Below are positions 37,253 to 47,714 of a stretch of 64,000 nt of DNA, in pieces. The first letter of the stretch is position 1; each line of letters starts with the position of its first letter. Source of the stretch: an uncultured Buttiauxella sp. (GTDB lineage Bacteria > Pseudomonadota > Gammaproteobacteria > Enterobacterales > Enterobacteriaceae). The position numbers and the translations under genes are program-made. The stretch is from contig CAMLJN010000007.1 of the NCBI GenBank assembly GCA_946480445.1, forward strand, positions 1 through 64,000, read 5' to 3'. The notes beneath the pieces were generated by a model. It did not search any database. It was not told where the DNA came from and saw only the letters and a program-made list of their open reading frames with translations.

Positions 37253-37564
37253 TCAACCCCCTTTCAGTTTCAGTTCCAGTTTTACCACGCTGCCTTCTTT
37301 GATGCCGTAGCTCGCCAGCGTTTTACTGTCTTCCAGCTGAGCATTGTTAAAGAACAGCTTTTGCTGATCGGTAGGAATGCCTACTTTGTCGTCGATTTTG
37401 GTTTTGAGGGTTGAAACGGTGTCGGACGCCTCAACTTGGTAGGCTTGTTTATGCCCTGTAATAGTTACGGTGGATATTTGCATAGCAAAAACCAGCTGCG
37501 GCACCAGCACCAGGGTCGCTAATATTGTCGACAGGATTTTTTTACGATGATGAAGGAAGTTCAT
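37253..37564 (-). CDS. Secreted ubiquitin-like protein ending in Gly-Gly
   Basis: The 103-residue protein starts at 37564 behind CGGAG. The first 27 residues form a signal peptide: basic N terminus 'MNFLHHRKK', hydrophobic core and 'VFA' cleavage site. The mature part begins 'MQISTVTITGHK', is exactly 76 residues and aligns with eukaryotic ubiquitin without a gap; I count 38 of 76 identities. The core 'VGIPTDQQKLFF', 'QLEDSKTLASYGI' and the tail 'LKLKGG' are plain. Lys27, Lys29 and Lys33 are kept, while Lys48 is Ala and Lys63 is Glu. The hydrophobic patch is changed (Ile44 to Phe, Val70 to Glu). There is no E1, E2 or deubiquitinase gene nearby. The protein should be exported to the periplasm or beyond, away from ATP-driven conjugation. 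Function unknown; the secreted Bacteroides fragilis ubiquitin that inhibits rival strains is the closest parallel I know. Confidence 0.9.
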   Translation of the reverse strand: MNFLHHRKKILSTILATLVLVPQLVFAMQISTVTITGHKQAYQVEASDTVSTLKTKIDDKVGIPTDQQKLFFNNAQLEDSKTLASYGIKEGSVVKLELKLKGG

Positions 37565-38374
37565 ATATCTATGCTCCGTAGCTTATCATATTAATAACCC
37601 AACAATTTCAAGCCTCTTTCTGTTGAGTTATTTTATGGGTATGGTGGTTTATATGAATCATGGATTAGATTGCAGTTTTTTAAACTGCCTATGAAGGCTA
37701 GTCCACAGCGAATCGAGCGGCAAGTTTAAAATGACTATTTTTTAGCACGGCGATGTTAAAGAATTAACGACTATCCTCTTTTTTAATATCCATTAAAACG
37801 TTAATCGTTTACTGTGTTTTAATTTTGTAGATAAATTATTCAAATTTAGTGGCAAACAGCTCTGTTCACGCGCGGGATGATTCGCTAAGCAGGCTGAATA
37901 ATGGGCCAGTAAGCGGCCGGGGTTGGTCGGGGCTTTGCAGTGATCTGTTTTTAACTCGTTGATATTTATTATTATACTTGTGGGTGTGACTGTTTTTTGT
38001 TATTGGCATTAAGTTAGCTGCACTGCTTTAAGATAACGATAATTATCAGTCTGTTGTCACAGTGAACCTAAATTGAAAACGGACGTTTGCTAAAGAAATA
38101 ATCATCGTCTAGTTTTATGTTTCTGCCTTGTCTTCGTTGAGGTATCAGTGAAAGCATTTTTGAGAACAGTCCAGCCTTTGCCGGAAAATACGTTTTGCGA
38201 TGCATTGTCTTTTAAATATTTACATATCAAACAGGATGTAAAATATATTCCCCGCTTCGAATGATTATCAGGTGTGTGTATTATATTCACGGATCTGAGA
38301 AAACGTTGTGATGGTGGTGGGTGCCGGTCCCGAACGCGGTGCTTTCCTTATTGAAATCGAATAGGTGACTCTTA
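37565..38374. other. AT-rich 810-bp gap upstream of the ubiquitin-like gene
   Basis: Base composition is clearly more AT-rich than the flanks, with many A/T runs typical of transferred, H-NS-type DNA. A perfect hairpin lies at 37672-37688 (GCAGTTT TTT AAACTGC). A 62-codon minus-strand ORF (38102-38290) has no recognisable family and I do not call it a gene. A short open stretch at 38309-38364 reads 'MVVGAGPERGAFLIEIE' and could be a gene tail. Promoters for the ubiquitin-like and lipocalin genes must lie here. Confidence 0.6.
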
Positions 38375-38806
38375 ATGAAAAATCACTTTCAGGGCAGCTG
38401 GCGCCTGGTCTCATCAAGTTTCAAAACGGCAGAAAATGAAAAATCTTATCCGCTTGGGGAGCGCGTTAGCGGGATTTTGCACTATGACGAATCCGGGCAT
38501 ATGGCGGCGCAGCTTTACGGTGCGGAACGTTCGGCATTTCAGCTTGGGGATCAGACAAGGGGAAGCGATACGGAGATCCGCCAGGCGTTCACTACCTCGC
38601 TGTGCTATTACGGCAGCTATGAAGTGGACGAGACGAACGGGCAGGTTGTTCACCATGTTAAAGGCTGTACCTTCCCAAACTGGGTTGGCCAGCCGCAGGT
38701 AAGGTTCTATCGTTTCGAAGGCGATAATCTGACGCTAACCACGCCGGCGTTTGAAATCGGCGGCACGCTGCAAATCGGTGAGTTGCTCTGGCAGCGTTTA
38801 GCCTGA
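38375..38806 (+). CDS. Lipocalin-like domain protein
   Basis: The 143-residue protein opens 'FQGSWRLVSSSFKTAENEKS' and has the short beta-barrel pattern of the Lipocalin_5-type family: 'GILHYDESGHMAAQLYG', then 'YYGSYEVDETNGQVVHHVKG', 'RFYRFEGDNLTLTTPAF'. No signal peptide is visible, so it is probably cytoplasmic. The start is ATG 38375. It lies divergent from the ubiquitin-like gene across the AT-rich gap. The ligand is unknown. Confidence 0.82.
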   Translation: MKNHFQGSWRLVSSSFKTAENEKSYPLGERVSGILHYDESGHMAAQLYGAERSAFQLGDQTRGSDTEIRQAFTTSLCYYGSYEVDETNGQVVHHVKGCTFPNWVGQPQVRFYRFEGDNLTLTTPAFEIGGTLQIGELLWQRLA

Positions 38807-38815
38807 GGGAAAAGC

Positions 38816-38848
38816 AACGCCCCCCGCAGGGCCTGCGGGGGGCGTTTT
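38816..38848. terminator. Bidirectional terminator between lipocalin gene and proX
   Basis: AACGCCCCCCGCAGG and its complement form a 15-bp GC-rich stem with a one-base nominal gap, followed by TTTT. Confidence 0.88.
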
Positions 38849-38871
38849 ATCTTTCTGAAAGGTTCGTCGTG

Positions 38872-39864
38872 TTACTTAACCGCCAAAGCCTCATTCACCC
38901 AGCCGTCGAACTGTGCCTGGTGAGCTTTGATCCAGCCGTCTACGTGGCCCTGAATCGCGGCTTCGGAAGCGTGGCCGTTATGCATCATGGCGTTCTGAGC
39001 GTTGATATCCGCCAGTGGCAGCTTCATCAGGCTAAACAGTTTCGCCGCCTGCGGGTTTTTCTGCGCCCAGGCTTTGTTTGCCACGATATGCATAGTGTTC
39101 ACCGGGAAACCATAGTTGGCACCGTTCGGCAGCTTAGTATCAATATCCTTCTGCTCACCCGGCAGGGAGGAGAACGGGACTTGTAACCAGACCACATCTT
39201 TCCCCGGCTTAAGCAAATCGCTTACCCAGTACGGCGTCCAGGTGTAATACAGCACCGGTTTGCCTTCTTTAAAGCGAGCGATGGTTTCAGCCATCATTGC
39301 TGAATAGTTACCGTGGTTCACGGTGACGGTATCCGCAAGCTTATAGGCTTCGTTCTGGTGGTTGATTACCGCTTCGCAGCCCCAGCCTGGGGTGCAGCCC
39401 ATCATGTCGGCTTTTCCGTCGCCGTTGCTGTCAAAGAGTTTGGCGATCTTCGGGTCTTTTAGCTGTTCAACGTTGGTGATGTGATAGCGATCGGCAGTTT
39501 TCTTGTCAATCAGATACCCCTGGGCGGCACCGGTAACAAATACCCCCTCGCGATAAAACTTCTTGTCGCCGCCGGCTGCGGCATACATATCGTCATGCAG
39601 CGGCTGCCAGTTGACGGCGGTAAAAGTGGCATCGCCAGAGGCAATTGAGGTGTAGCCCACGTTGTAATCCACTTCGCTCGGTTTGTTGACCGTGTAACCC
39701 AGTTTTTCAAGCGCGCGGCTGACCAGCTGTGTCTGGAAGGTTTCTTCAGAAATGGTGCTTTGCACCGGCTGTACGGTAATGCCTTTACCCGGCAGGTCTG
39801 CCGCAAAGGTGCTGGTGGTAACGAGTGTGGCAAAGGCCGTAGCCAGAATAGCTGTATGTCGCAT
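38872..39864 (-). CDS. proX: Glycine betaine-binding protein ProX
   Basis: The start at 39864 ('[14 protein letters not shown]') gives 330 residues with a signal peptide cleaved after 'TFA'. The mature protein matches E. coli ProX, including betaine-binding Trp-containing stretches '[13 protein letters not shown]', '[12 protein letters not shown]' and '[11 protein letters not shown]'. It delivers glycine betaine or proline betaine from the periplasm to ProWV. Last gene of the proVWX osmoprotectant operon. A decayed copy of its 3' end lies at 36959-37050. Confidence 0.97.
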   Translation of the reverse strand: MRHTAILATAFATLVTTSTFAADLPGKGITVQPVQSTISEETFQTQLVSRALEKLGYTVNKPSEVDYNVGYTSIASGDATFTAVNWQPLHDDMYAAAGGDKKFYREGVFVTGAAQGYLIDKKTADRYHITNVEQLKDPKIAKLFDSNGDGKADMMGCTPGWGCEAVINHQNEAYKLADTVTVNHGNYSAMMAETIARFKEGKPVLYYTWTPYWVSDLLKPGKDVVWLQVPFSSLPGEQKDIDTKLPNGANYGFPVNTMHIVANKAWAQKNPQAAKLFSLMKLPLADINAQNAMMHNGHASEAAIQGHVDGWIKAHQAQFDGWVNEALAVK

Positions 39865-39921
39865 CGTTATTCCTTTTGTCATAGTGATGGGGCGAGGGGC
39901 GGCGCAGGGCCGCCCGCAGGC

Positions 39922-41001
39922 TTATTTTGTGAAGGGGCGGGTCAGCAGGCCCAGTGGTCCGGTGGTGTACCAGCGGCGGTTGCCACGGCTGCGCGAATCG
40001 CGGCCAATGGACTGGGTCAGGCGGTCAAGAATAATGGCGAGGATAACAATCCCGACGCCGCCGACGGTGGCCAGCCCCATATCGAGACGGCCAATGCCGC
40101 GCAGTACCATCTGGCCAAGCCCCCCAACGGCGATCATTGAGGCGATCACTACCATGGAGAGGGCGAGCATCAGCGTCTGGTTTACACCTGCCATAATGGT
40201 TGGCATGGCCAGCGGTAACTGTACTTTGAACAACATCTGGCGAGGGCTGGCACCAAACGAGCGCGCGGCCTCCACCAGATCTTCCGGCACCTGCTTAATG
40301 CCAAGGATCGTCAGGCGCACAATCGGCGGCAGGGCGAAGATAATGGTCACCACCACACCCGGCACGTTGCCGATACCAAACAGCATGACGATGGGCACCA
40401 GATAAACGAACGCGGGCGTGGTCTGCATCGCATCCAGCAGCGGACGGATGAACTTTGCAGCGCGCTCACTTCTGGCAAGCCAAATGCCGAGCGGCAGTCC
40501 GATCGCCATGCAGAACAGCAGGGCGGTCAGTACCAGCGCCAGCGTAACCATCGCCTGTGACCAGGCACCAATGGCACCAATTGCCACCAGGGAAACCAGC
40601 GTCGCAACGCCCATGCCGAGGCTGGACATCTGCCAGGCGATCAGCGCAAAGACGATAATAGCCACTGGCGCAGGCATACCCAGCAGCAGCTGCTGGAAGC
40701 CGCTCAGGATGTAATCCACCGGCACGCGAATGCCCTGAAACACCGGGCGGAAGTGGGTGACAACCCAGTCGATCCCGTGCGTGACCCAGCTGTCCAGCGG
40801 GATCAGCGTATTATGGAAAGGATCGAGAAGATTAAAATGTTCAGGCTCAGGTGCAGGGGCTGAATTCAGCCAGTCTGCGCTGCTGCCCGTAGCTGGCGTG
40901 GAAGCCGCCTGGCTACCCCACGCGTCGGCGCCGGAAGCGGCCTGGTTTGTTGCCTCGGCAGCGCTGCTGCCGGTATCCCACGGATTAGTTGAATCACTCA
41001 T
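39922..41001 (-). CDS. proW: Glycine betaine ABC transporter permease ProW
   Basis: The start at 41001 ('[10 protein letters not shown]') gives 359 residues; it overlaps proV by 8 bp. The long polar N-terminal ~100 residues are typical of ProW, followed by the permease domain with the EAA loop '[20 protein letters not shown]'. The protein forms the inner-membrane channel of ProU. The linker segment near residues 12-45 is Ala/Ser-rich and variable. Confidence 0.96.
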   Translation of the reverse strand: MSDSTNPWDTGSSAAEATNQAASGADAWGSQAASTPATGSSADWLNSAPAPEPEHFNLLDPFHNTLIPLDSWVTHGIDWVVTHFRPVFQGIRVPVDYILSGFQQLLLGMPAPVAIIVFALIAWQMSSLGMGVATLVSLVAIGAIGAWSQAMVTLALVLTALLFCMAIGLPLGIWLARSERAAKFIRPLLDAMQTTPAFVYLVPIVMLFGIGNVPGVVVTIIFALPPIVRLTILGIKQVPEDLVEAARSFGASPRQMLFKVQLPLAMPTIMAGVNQTLMLALSMVVIASMIAVGGLGQMVLRGIGRLDMGLATVGGVGIVILAIILDRLTQSIGRDSRSRGNRRWYTTGPLGLLTRPFTK

Positions 41002-42196
41002 TGCTTGCCCCCTCACGGTCTAATGCCTGCAGCAGCACCCCTTTTGAGATGATGCCCACGTACTGATTTTCTTCACCCACAACCGGAACCGCGCACGGTG
41101 CCTGTCCTACATGGGTGAGCAGATCGCTCAGTGACGTGTCGGCGGAGACGGCCGCCGGGGAGTCCAGAAAAGCGTTGTCCAGGCCTTGCCCCGCCGCGAG
41201 AGCCGCTTTCAGGGAGTCAGTCGAGACGATACCGAGAAACTTCTGGCCGCGTTCAATGACATAGCCGTACTCACGGTCATCATCCTGCAACAGCTTCAGC
41301 GCGGAGCGCGGGCCAAAACCGGTGGTTTTACGCAGCAGGCCTGCCGGGCTACGGCGGGCGATGTCTTTGGCGCTAAACACCTGGCTGATATCCACGCCCC
41401 GGAAGAAGGTACGCACATAATCGTTCGCCGGATTATTAAGGATTTCATCCGGCGTGCCGACCTGCACCACTTCACCGCCCTGCATAATGGCAATACGGTC
41501 ACCAATACGCATGGCTTCGTCGAGATCGTGGGAAATAAACACGATGGTGCGCTGGTGTACGGCCTGCAATTTCACTAATTCGTCCTGCATTTCGGTACGA
41601 ATTAAGGGATCCAGCGCCGAGAAGGCTTCGTCCATCAATAATATGTCGGGGTTAATGGCCAGCGCGCGGGCTAAACCTACGCGTTGACGCATCCCGCCCG
41701 ACAGCTCATCGGGATAAGCGTGGGCATAAGTTTCCAGCCCAACCTGACGCAGGGCATCGCGGGCCTTCTCATGACGTTCTGCAAGCGGCATCCCCGCTAA
41801 TTCCATACCAAAGGCCGTGTTATCCAGGACGTTCATATGCGGCATCAAAGCGAAGGACTGGAAGACCATGGAGATCTTATTTTTGCGCACCTCACGGAGT
41901 TCGGCGTCTGAAATTTTGGCGATGTCCACGCCGTCTATCAGCACCTGTCCGCGGGTTGGTTCAATCAGGCGATTGAGAAGGCGAACCATGGTGGATTTCC
42001 CGGAACCGGATAACCCCATGATGACGAAGATCTCGCCTTCTTCAATGGCCAGACTGGCGTCTTTCACGCCAAGCGACAGCCCTGTTTTTTCCAGTATTTC
42101 TGCTTTTGATAAGCCTTTTTCTATATATTTGAATGCGCGCTGGGGATGCTCACCAAATACTTTATATAAGTTCTTTACTTCTAATTTAATTGCCAT
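40994..42196 (-). CDS. proV: Glycine betaine ABC transporter ATPase ProV
   Basis: The 400-residue ATPase starts at 42196. Walker A is 'GLSGSGKST', the signature motif '[16 protein letters not shown]' and Walker B '[12 protein letters not shown]'. Two C-terminal CBS repeats (about residues 280-400) act as the ionic-strength sensor. First gene of proVWX. In E. coli it is strongly osmo-induced and silenced by H-NS through AT-rich sites upstream and inside proV. Confidence 0.97.
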   Translation of the reverse strand: MAIKLEVKNLYKVFGEHPQRAFKYIEKGLSKAEILEKTGLSLGVKDASLAIEEGEIFVIMGLSGSGKSTMVRLLNRLIEPTRGQVLIDGVDIAKISDAELREVRKNKISMVFQSFALMPHMNVLDNTAFGMELAGMPLAERHEKARDALRQVGLETYAHAYPDELSGGMRQRVGLARALAINPDILLMDEAFSALDPLIRTEMQDELVKLQAVHQRTIVFISHDLDEAMRIGDRIAIMQGGEVVQVGTPDEILNNPANDYVRTFFRGVDISQVFSAKDIARRSPAGLLRKTTGFGPRSALKLLQDDDREYGYVIERGQKFLGIVSTDSLKAALAAGQGLDNAFLDSPAAVSADTSLSDLLTHVGQAPCAVPVVGEENQYVGIISKGVLLQALDREGASNE

Positions 42197-42453
42197 GCAA
42201 TAAAGTTGTTCCCATATTTAATTTAACTATACACAATTCCTGAAGGAAATATTCACCTGGATATACCCTAACATACTCAGAATCTGAGACAACCCTCAAT
42301 TTTCCTCGTCACAAATATCCGCATTGCGGGCGAGGTTGAAATTTCCCCTGATACCGGGGGCTGCGAGCAATTCTGGGGTGGGCGATGTTTTTTGTCAGCA
42401 GGGGGCAATTTCGGCATGAATGGTGATCATTCACGCAAAATGTCAGGGGAGGT
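42197..42453 (-). promoter_or_regulatory. proU upstream region
   Basis: No gene is seen. AT-rich DNA just before proV (about 42180-42300) is the expected place of the osmotically controlled promoters; I cannot place a convincing -10/-35 pair. Confidence 0.45.
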
Positions 42454-43205
42454 TTACAAAATATAAGTCAAATTGATGGCGGCGGTAGGGTTGCATTTAA
42501 TTAGCCATTTGGCTTTATCTTGCAGGTCCTTATTTTCGGGCCTGGCCCGCATTGCGGCGACGATATTCTCCAGCGCTTCCTGCGCATTAAATGGGTCAGG
42601 ATCGGCATAGAGCCGGGGCTTATCGCTGTGGATAAACTGCGCGGGAATGCGGCGATTCATGGCGCTGTCTGGCCGCCTTTTTCTCCCCTGACTACCAGAC
42701 AATACTGGCTGTCTGGACATCATCCCGGGTACCGTGATTGTTACGGGCCTTATCTTCCTTAAATCCCTGGGGGCTGGTGGTGAGCCAGAGATAATAATCG
42801 CGATACCCCTGACGAATATTTCGGTAGCTTACATTATCGAGCTTTCCGCTATTGTGTAATAACGCCACGACGTCAATTATTTTAATCAGCATGCGCCCGT
42901 CGGGAATACCGCTGTCGCGTACGGATTTTTCACCCGGAATACGTTGTGCCGAGGTTAGATTCGGGTACATACGCGTAGCGGGAACAATAAACCAGTTTGC
43001 CAGTTGTGAGCGCGCTTTTTCGGCATAGGTATTATTCCCGGAAAGCTGCCGGGCAAGGGTTAAATTCCAGACATCGCGGGGGAAATTATTCAGCTGAGAT
43101 TTGTCGCTTTGCGCGCCACTGGCCGCAGGATTCATTTCGCCGTCCCGGCGCTGCTAAGCAGCAGCGCCAACAGGTGTATCAGACTGCTGGCCATCGGCAC
43201 CTTAA
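42454..43205 (-). pseudogene. Alginate-lyase-like gene, broken by frameshifts and deletion
   Basis: A minus-strand segment (43135-42692) encodes the middle of an alginate lyase-family (PL5/PL7-like alpha barrel) protein, with 'LANWFIVPATRMYPNLTSAQ', 'LLHNSGKL' and the conserved 'NNHGT' motif. It ends at a TAG soon after. The C-terminal part continues in another frame at 42723-42454. Upstream, a signal-peptide-like frame ('MASSLIHLLALLLSSAGTAK', 43200-43141) ends in TGA and is out of frame with the middle part, which lacks the usual N-terminal ~100 residues. The gene has thus lost its 5' part and gained at least two frame breaks. Confidence 0.75.
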
Positions 43206-43241
43206 AGAGAAAGTTGAGTCCTCAAGCCTGAGCGGCCTGGC

Positions 43242-44213
<972 letters not shown>

Positions 44214-46361
44214 TTATAAAGCGCAGGACACGCAGCCCTGCACCTCCGTCCCTTCCAGCGCCATTTGCCGCAGGCGAATGTAGTAGAGGGTTTTGATGCC
44301 TTTCTTCCAGGCGTAAATCTGCGCTTTATTGATGTCGCGGGTTGTGGCGGTGTCGCGGAAGAACAGCGTCAGCGACAGCCCCTGGTCCACATGGCGCGTA
44401 GCTTGTGCGTAGGTATCAATGATTTTTTCCGGGCTGATGTCATACGCATCCTGGTAATACTCCAGGTTGTCGTTGGTCATAAAGGGGGCCGGATAGTAAA
44501 CACGCCCGGTTTTGCCTTCTTTGCGGATCTCGATGCGTGAGACGATAGGGTGAATGCTTGAGGTGGCATGATTGATATAGGAAATCGAGCCGGTCGGCGG
44601 GATCGCCTGCAAATTCTGGTTATACAGGCCGTACTCCATCACGCTATCGCGCAGCTGCTGCCACTGTTCGCGAGTTGGAATGGCGATACCTGCGCTGTCA
44701 AACAGCTCGCGTACTTTCGCCGTTTTTGGCTCCCAGTTTTCCTGCACGTACTGGTCAAAATATTCCCCGCTGGCATAACGCGAGTTTTCAAAACCCGTAA
44801 AGCGCTGCCTGCGTTCCCGCGCCAGTAAATTTGAAGCGCGCACGGCATGCCAGGTCATGGTGTAGAAATAGATATTGGTGAAATCAAGCCCTTCCGGCGA
44901 GCCATAGGCTATCCCTTCCCGTGCCAGATAGCCGTGCAGATTCATCTGCCCAAGCCCAATAGCGTGTGAGGCAGCATTCCCGGCCTCCACGGAAGGCACC
45001 GAGCGGATATGGCTCATATCAGAAACCGCCGTCAGCCCGCGAACCGCCGTTTCTACGGTACGTCCAAAGTCCGGGGAATCCATGGTGAGGGCTATATTCA
45101 GCGAGCCGAGATTACAGGAAATGTCTTTCCCAACCTGCGCGTAATCGAGATTTTCGTCATAGGTTGAAGCGCTGTTGACCTGCAAAATTTCCGAGCACAG
45201 GTTGCTCATATTAATGCGTCCGGCAATCGGATTGGCGCGATTTACCGTGTCTTCAAACATGATGTACGGGTAGCCTGATTCAAACTGGATCTCGGCCAGG
45301 CGCTGGAAGAAATCGCGGGCGTTGATAAAGGTTTTGCGGATACGCTCATCCGCCACCATCTCGTTATAAAGTTCGCTGACGGCAATGTCGCCAAACGGCT
45401 TGCCGTAGAGGCGTTCGACATCGTAGGGCGAGAACAGCGCCATCGGCTGGTTCTCTTTTGCCAACTGGAAAGTTATATCCGGGATCACCACGCCAAGCGA
45501 GAGCGTTTTAATGCGGATCTTTTCGTCGGCGTTTTCACGTTTGGTATCAAGGAAGCGGAAAATATCCGGGTGGTGAGCGTGCAGATACACGGCTCCGGCC
45601 CCCTGACGAGCGCCTAGCTGGTTAGCGTAGGAAAACGCATCTTCAAGCATTTTCATAATGGGAATAACGCCGGATGACTGGTTTTCGATACGTTTGATGG
45701 GCGCGCCTGCTTCACGCAGATTAGAAAGCAGAAAGGCTACGCCGCCGCCGCGTTTAGAGAGCTGAAGCGCGGAGTTCACCGCCCGGCCAATCGACTCCAT
45801 ATTGTCTTCGATGCGCAGCAGGAAGCAGGACACCAGCTCGCCGCGCTGCTGTTTACCGCAGTTGAGGAACGTTGGCGTGGCGGGCTGAAAACGTCCGCTG
45901 AGCATCTCTTCCATCAGGTAATACGCTAACTTTTCCTCGCCCTGGGCAAGCGTCAGCGCGACCATGGCTACGCGGTCTTCGAAATGTTCGAGATACTCTT
46001 TACCGTCGTAAGATTTCAGGGTGTAGCTGGTGTAATACTTCCACGCGCCGAGGAACGTTTTGAAGCGAAAGCCGCTGTTATGCGCCTTCTCGAACAGGGC
46101 GACAACAAAACCACGGTCATAGCGGGCCAGCACGCGCTCATCATAATACCCTTCCGCTACCAGCCAGCTGAGACGGGCGTACTGGCTGGCAAACTGCCGC
46201 GATCGGGGCAAGACATGCTGCTCATGGAATTTTTCTACGGCCAGTTTGTCTTTATCGAACTGGATACGGCCCTGCGAATCATAGAGATTCAGCATGGCGT
46301 TAAGCGCGTGATAGTCCGCGCCGTCCGTCGCGCTCACGCGGATTGCTTCTGTCGTTGCCAA
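44214..46361 (-). CDS. nrdE: Class Ib ribonucleotide reductase alpha subunit NrdE
   Basis: The 715-residue protein (E. coli 714) contains the ten-stranded barrel with substrate-site cysteines, for example in '[20 protein letters not shown]', and the C-terminal redox tail '[10 protein letters not shown]'. It reduces ribonucleoside diphosphates using NrdH as electron donor. Its start overlaps nrdI by 28 bp. Confidence 0.97.
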   Translation of the reverse strand: MATTEAIRVSATDGADYHALNAMLNLYDSQGRIQFDKDKLAVEKFHEQHVLPRSRQFASQYARLSWLVAEGYYDERVLARYDRGFVVALFEKAHNSGFRFKTFLGAWKYYTSYTLKSYDGKEYLEHFEDRVAMVALTLAQGEEKLAYYLMEEMLSGRFQPATPTFLNCGKQQRGELVSCFLLRIEDNMESIGRAVNSALQLSKRGGGVAFLLSNLREAGAPIKRIENQSSGVIPIMKMLEDAFSYANQLGARQGAGAVYLHAHHPDIFRFLDTKRENADEKIRIKTLSLGVVIPDITFQLAKENQPMALFSPYDVERLYGKPFGDIAVSELYNEMVADERIRKTFINARDFFQRLAEIQFESGYPYIMFEDTVNRANPIAGRINMSNLCSEILQVNSASTYDENLDYAQVGKDISCNLGSLNIALTMDSPDFGRTVETAVRGLTAVSDMSHIRSVPSVEAGNAASHAIGLGQMNLHGYLAREGIAYGSPEGLDFTNIYFYTMTWHAVRASNLLARERRQRFTGFENSRYASGEYFDQYVQENWEPKTAKVRELFDSAGIAIPTREQWQQLRDSVMEYGLYNQNLQAIPPTGSISYINHATSSIHPIVSRIEIRKEGKTGRVYYPAPFMTNDNLEYYQDAYDISPEKIIDTYAQATRHVDQGLSLTLFFRDTATTRDINKAQIYAWKKGIKTLYYIRLRQMALEGTEVQGCVSCAL

Positions 46362-46744
46362 AATTCGCTCACTCCCTTACGCACGTTCTCAATATCTTGT
46401 TCGGTGCCGAGTAGCTCAAAGCGATAGAGGTACGGCACCTGGCATTTTTGGGCTATCACGTCGCCCGCCCGACAAAACCCTTCCCCGAAATTGCGGTTGC
46501 CGCTGGCGATCACGCCGCGCAGCAGCGCCCGGTTAACGGGGTTGTTTAAAAATCGAATGACCTGAGCGGGCACCGCACCTGCGATACCGCCTCCGCCGTA
46601 ACTCGGTACGATTAAAATGTAAGGCTCCGTCACTTCCAGCCGCTGTTTCACCGCCAGCGGAATGCGCAGGGCGGGGAGCCCAAGGCGTTCAACAAAACGC
46701 AGGGTGTTCTTCGACGAACTTGAGAAGTAGACGAGATGGCTCAT
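46334..46744 (-). CDS. nrdI: Flavodoxin-like NrdI
   Basis: The 136-residue flavoprotein has the FMN phosphate-binding start '[18 protein letters not shown]' and '[17 protein letters not shown]'. It generates the oxidant that assembles the dimanganese cofactor of NrdF. It overlaps nrdH by 4 bp and nrdE by 28 bp. Confidence 0.96.
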   Translation of the reverse strand: MSHLVYFSSSSKNTLRFVERLGLPALRIPLAVKQRLEVTEPYILIVPSYGGGGIAGAVPAQVIRFLNNPVNRALLRGVIASGNRNFGEGFCRAGDVIAQKCQVPYLYRFELLGTEQDIENVRKGVSEFWQRQKQSA

Positions 46745-46977
46745 GCGGTGGCCCGGTGGTGCAGGCGATTGATCATGTCCGGGCGAAAGCCGCTCCAGCT
46801 TTCCTGCTCGGTGACGACGACAGGCAGCTGGCGGTAGCCCTGGGCGCGTAATTCGTCAGCCGCTTCGGGATGCAAATCGAGGTTAATGAGATCGAAACTC
46901 AAGCCGCGGTTTTCGATCGCGCGCTTTGTGGCGTGGCACTGAACACAGTCGTTACGCGTGTATATTTTAATGCGCAT
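46741..46977 (-). CDS. nrdH: Glutaredoxin-like NrdH
   Basis: The start at 46977 gives 78 residues ('[20 protein letters not shown]'), matching E. coli NrdH; the ATG nine bases upstream is unlikely. The redox motif is CVQC and the C-terminal '[12 protein letters not shown]' is typical. It reduces NrdE and is itself reduced by thioredoxin reductase. First gene of nrdHIEF. Confidence 0.96.
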   Translation of the reverse strand: MRIKIYTRNDCVQCHATKRAIENRGLSFDLINLDLHPEAADELRAQGYRQLPVVVTEQESWSGFRPDMINRLHHRATA

Positions 46978-47056
46978 GATTCTCATTCTCTATTTGGTTG
47001 AGAATATGAATACTAGATGTGGGTGGGAAAATTATCAACCATACAAGATATAGTAT
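46972..47056 (-). promoter_or_regulatory. nrdH upstream region with Fur-like and NrdR-like sites
   Basis: On the minus strand GAGAATGAGAATCATGCGC (46972-46990) matches the Fur consensus GATAATGATAATCATTATC at most positions and covers the start codon. ATACTATATCTTGTAT (47041-47056) resembles an NrdR box; a weaker second copy may lie at about 47007-47022. E. coli nrdHIEF is controlled by both Fur and NrdR. Confidence 0.55.
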
Positions 47057-47193
47057 TTTTAGCTAAGCATTGCGCAAATGAGAGACAAGACAGGATTGAC
47101 TGGCGTGAAGCGGCGGGTGGCGCGTTGCTTACCCGCCTGACATAAATTTTACCCAGGTCGTGCAGGGGGATTTGAGCGCGCCACACTAAAGAA

Positions 47194-47625
47194 CTACATC
47201 CGCATACTGATAGCGAGGCGATTAAACGCGTTCATCAGGCTGGCGGTGAAGGTCAGATCGCTGATTTCCTGCGCGGTGAAGCATTGCAGCAAAGGCTCGT
47301 AAACCTTGTCCTCTGCGCCTCCTTCGGTAATCAGTGTGATGGCTTCCGCCCAGGCCAGCGCGGCACGCTCTTTTTCGCTGAAGTGGTTACTTACTTTCCA
47401 GCCAGCCAGCGCGTCCAGCTTACTCTGTTCCACGCCGTCTTTACGCAGCGCGCTCGCGTGCATTTCCAGGCAGTAGGCACAGCCGTTAATCTGCGACACG
47501 CGCAGAAAGACCAGTTCGATAAGCGTGGAGCTGAGCGAGCTGGCTTCCAGCCCTTTCAGCGCCTGAAGCATTGGTTTGAACACGGCGGGGGACAGGTCGT
47601 AGTAAGGTTGACGCAGTGCGATCAT
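47194..47625 (-). CDS. AhpD/carboxymuconolactone decarboxylase-family protein
   Basis: The start at 47625, after AAAGGAG, gives 143 residues. It has the AhpD-like helical fold with the redox motif 'CAYCLEMHA' in the middle ('INGCAYCLEMHASALRKDGV', residues about 50-70). Such proteins act as alkylhydroperoxidase-type or unknown thiol enzymes. It is divergent from the MocR-type regulator gene at 47715, the typical arrangement of regulator and target. Confidence 0.88.
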   Translation of the reverse strand: MIALRQPYYDLSPAVFKPMLQALKGLEASSLSSTLIELVFLRVSQINGCAYCLEMHASALRKDGVEQSKLDALAGWKVSNHFSEKERAALAWAEAITLITEGGAEDKVYEPLLQCFTAQEISDLTFTASLMNAFNRLAISMRM

Positions 47626-47714
47626 GGTGTGGCTCCTTTGTTGGTGTGGACGCAATTTAGCATTATGATGGCCTGCTAAAGAGAGCCATAAATTAACTAA
47701 AAAAGCAGACCATA

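Noticed and set aside
37253..37564. Contamination by eukaryotic ubiquitin DNA
   Set aside because: The gene has a bacterial signal peptide and ribosome site, about half of residues differ from eukaryotic ubiquitin, and it lies between bacterial genes on continuous sequence.
38102..38290. 62-codon minus-strand ORF in the AT-rich gap
   Set aside because: No recognisable motif or start signal; not supported as a gene.
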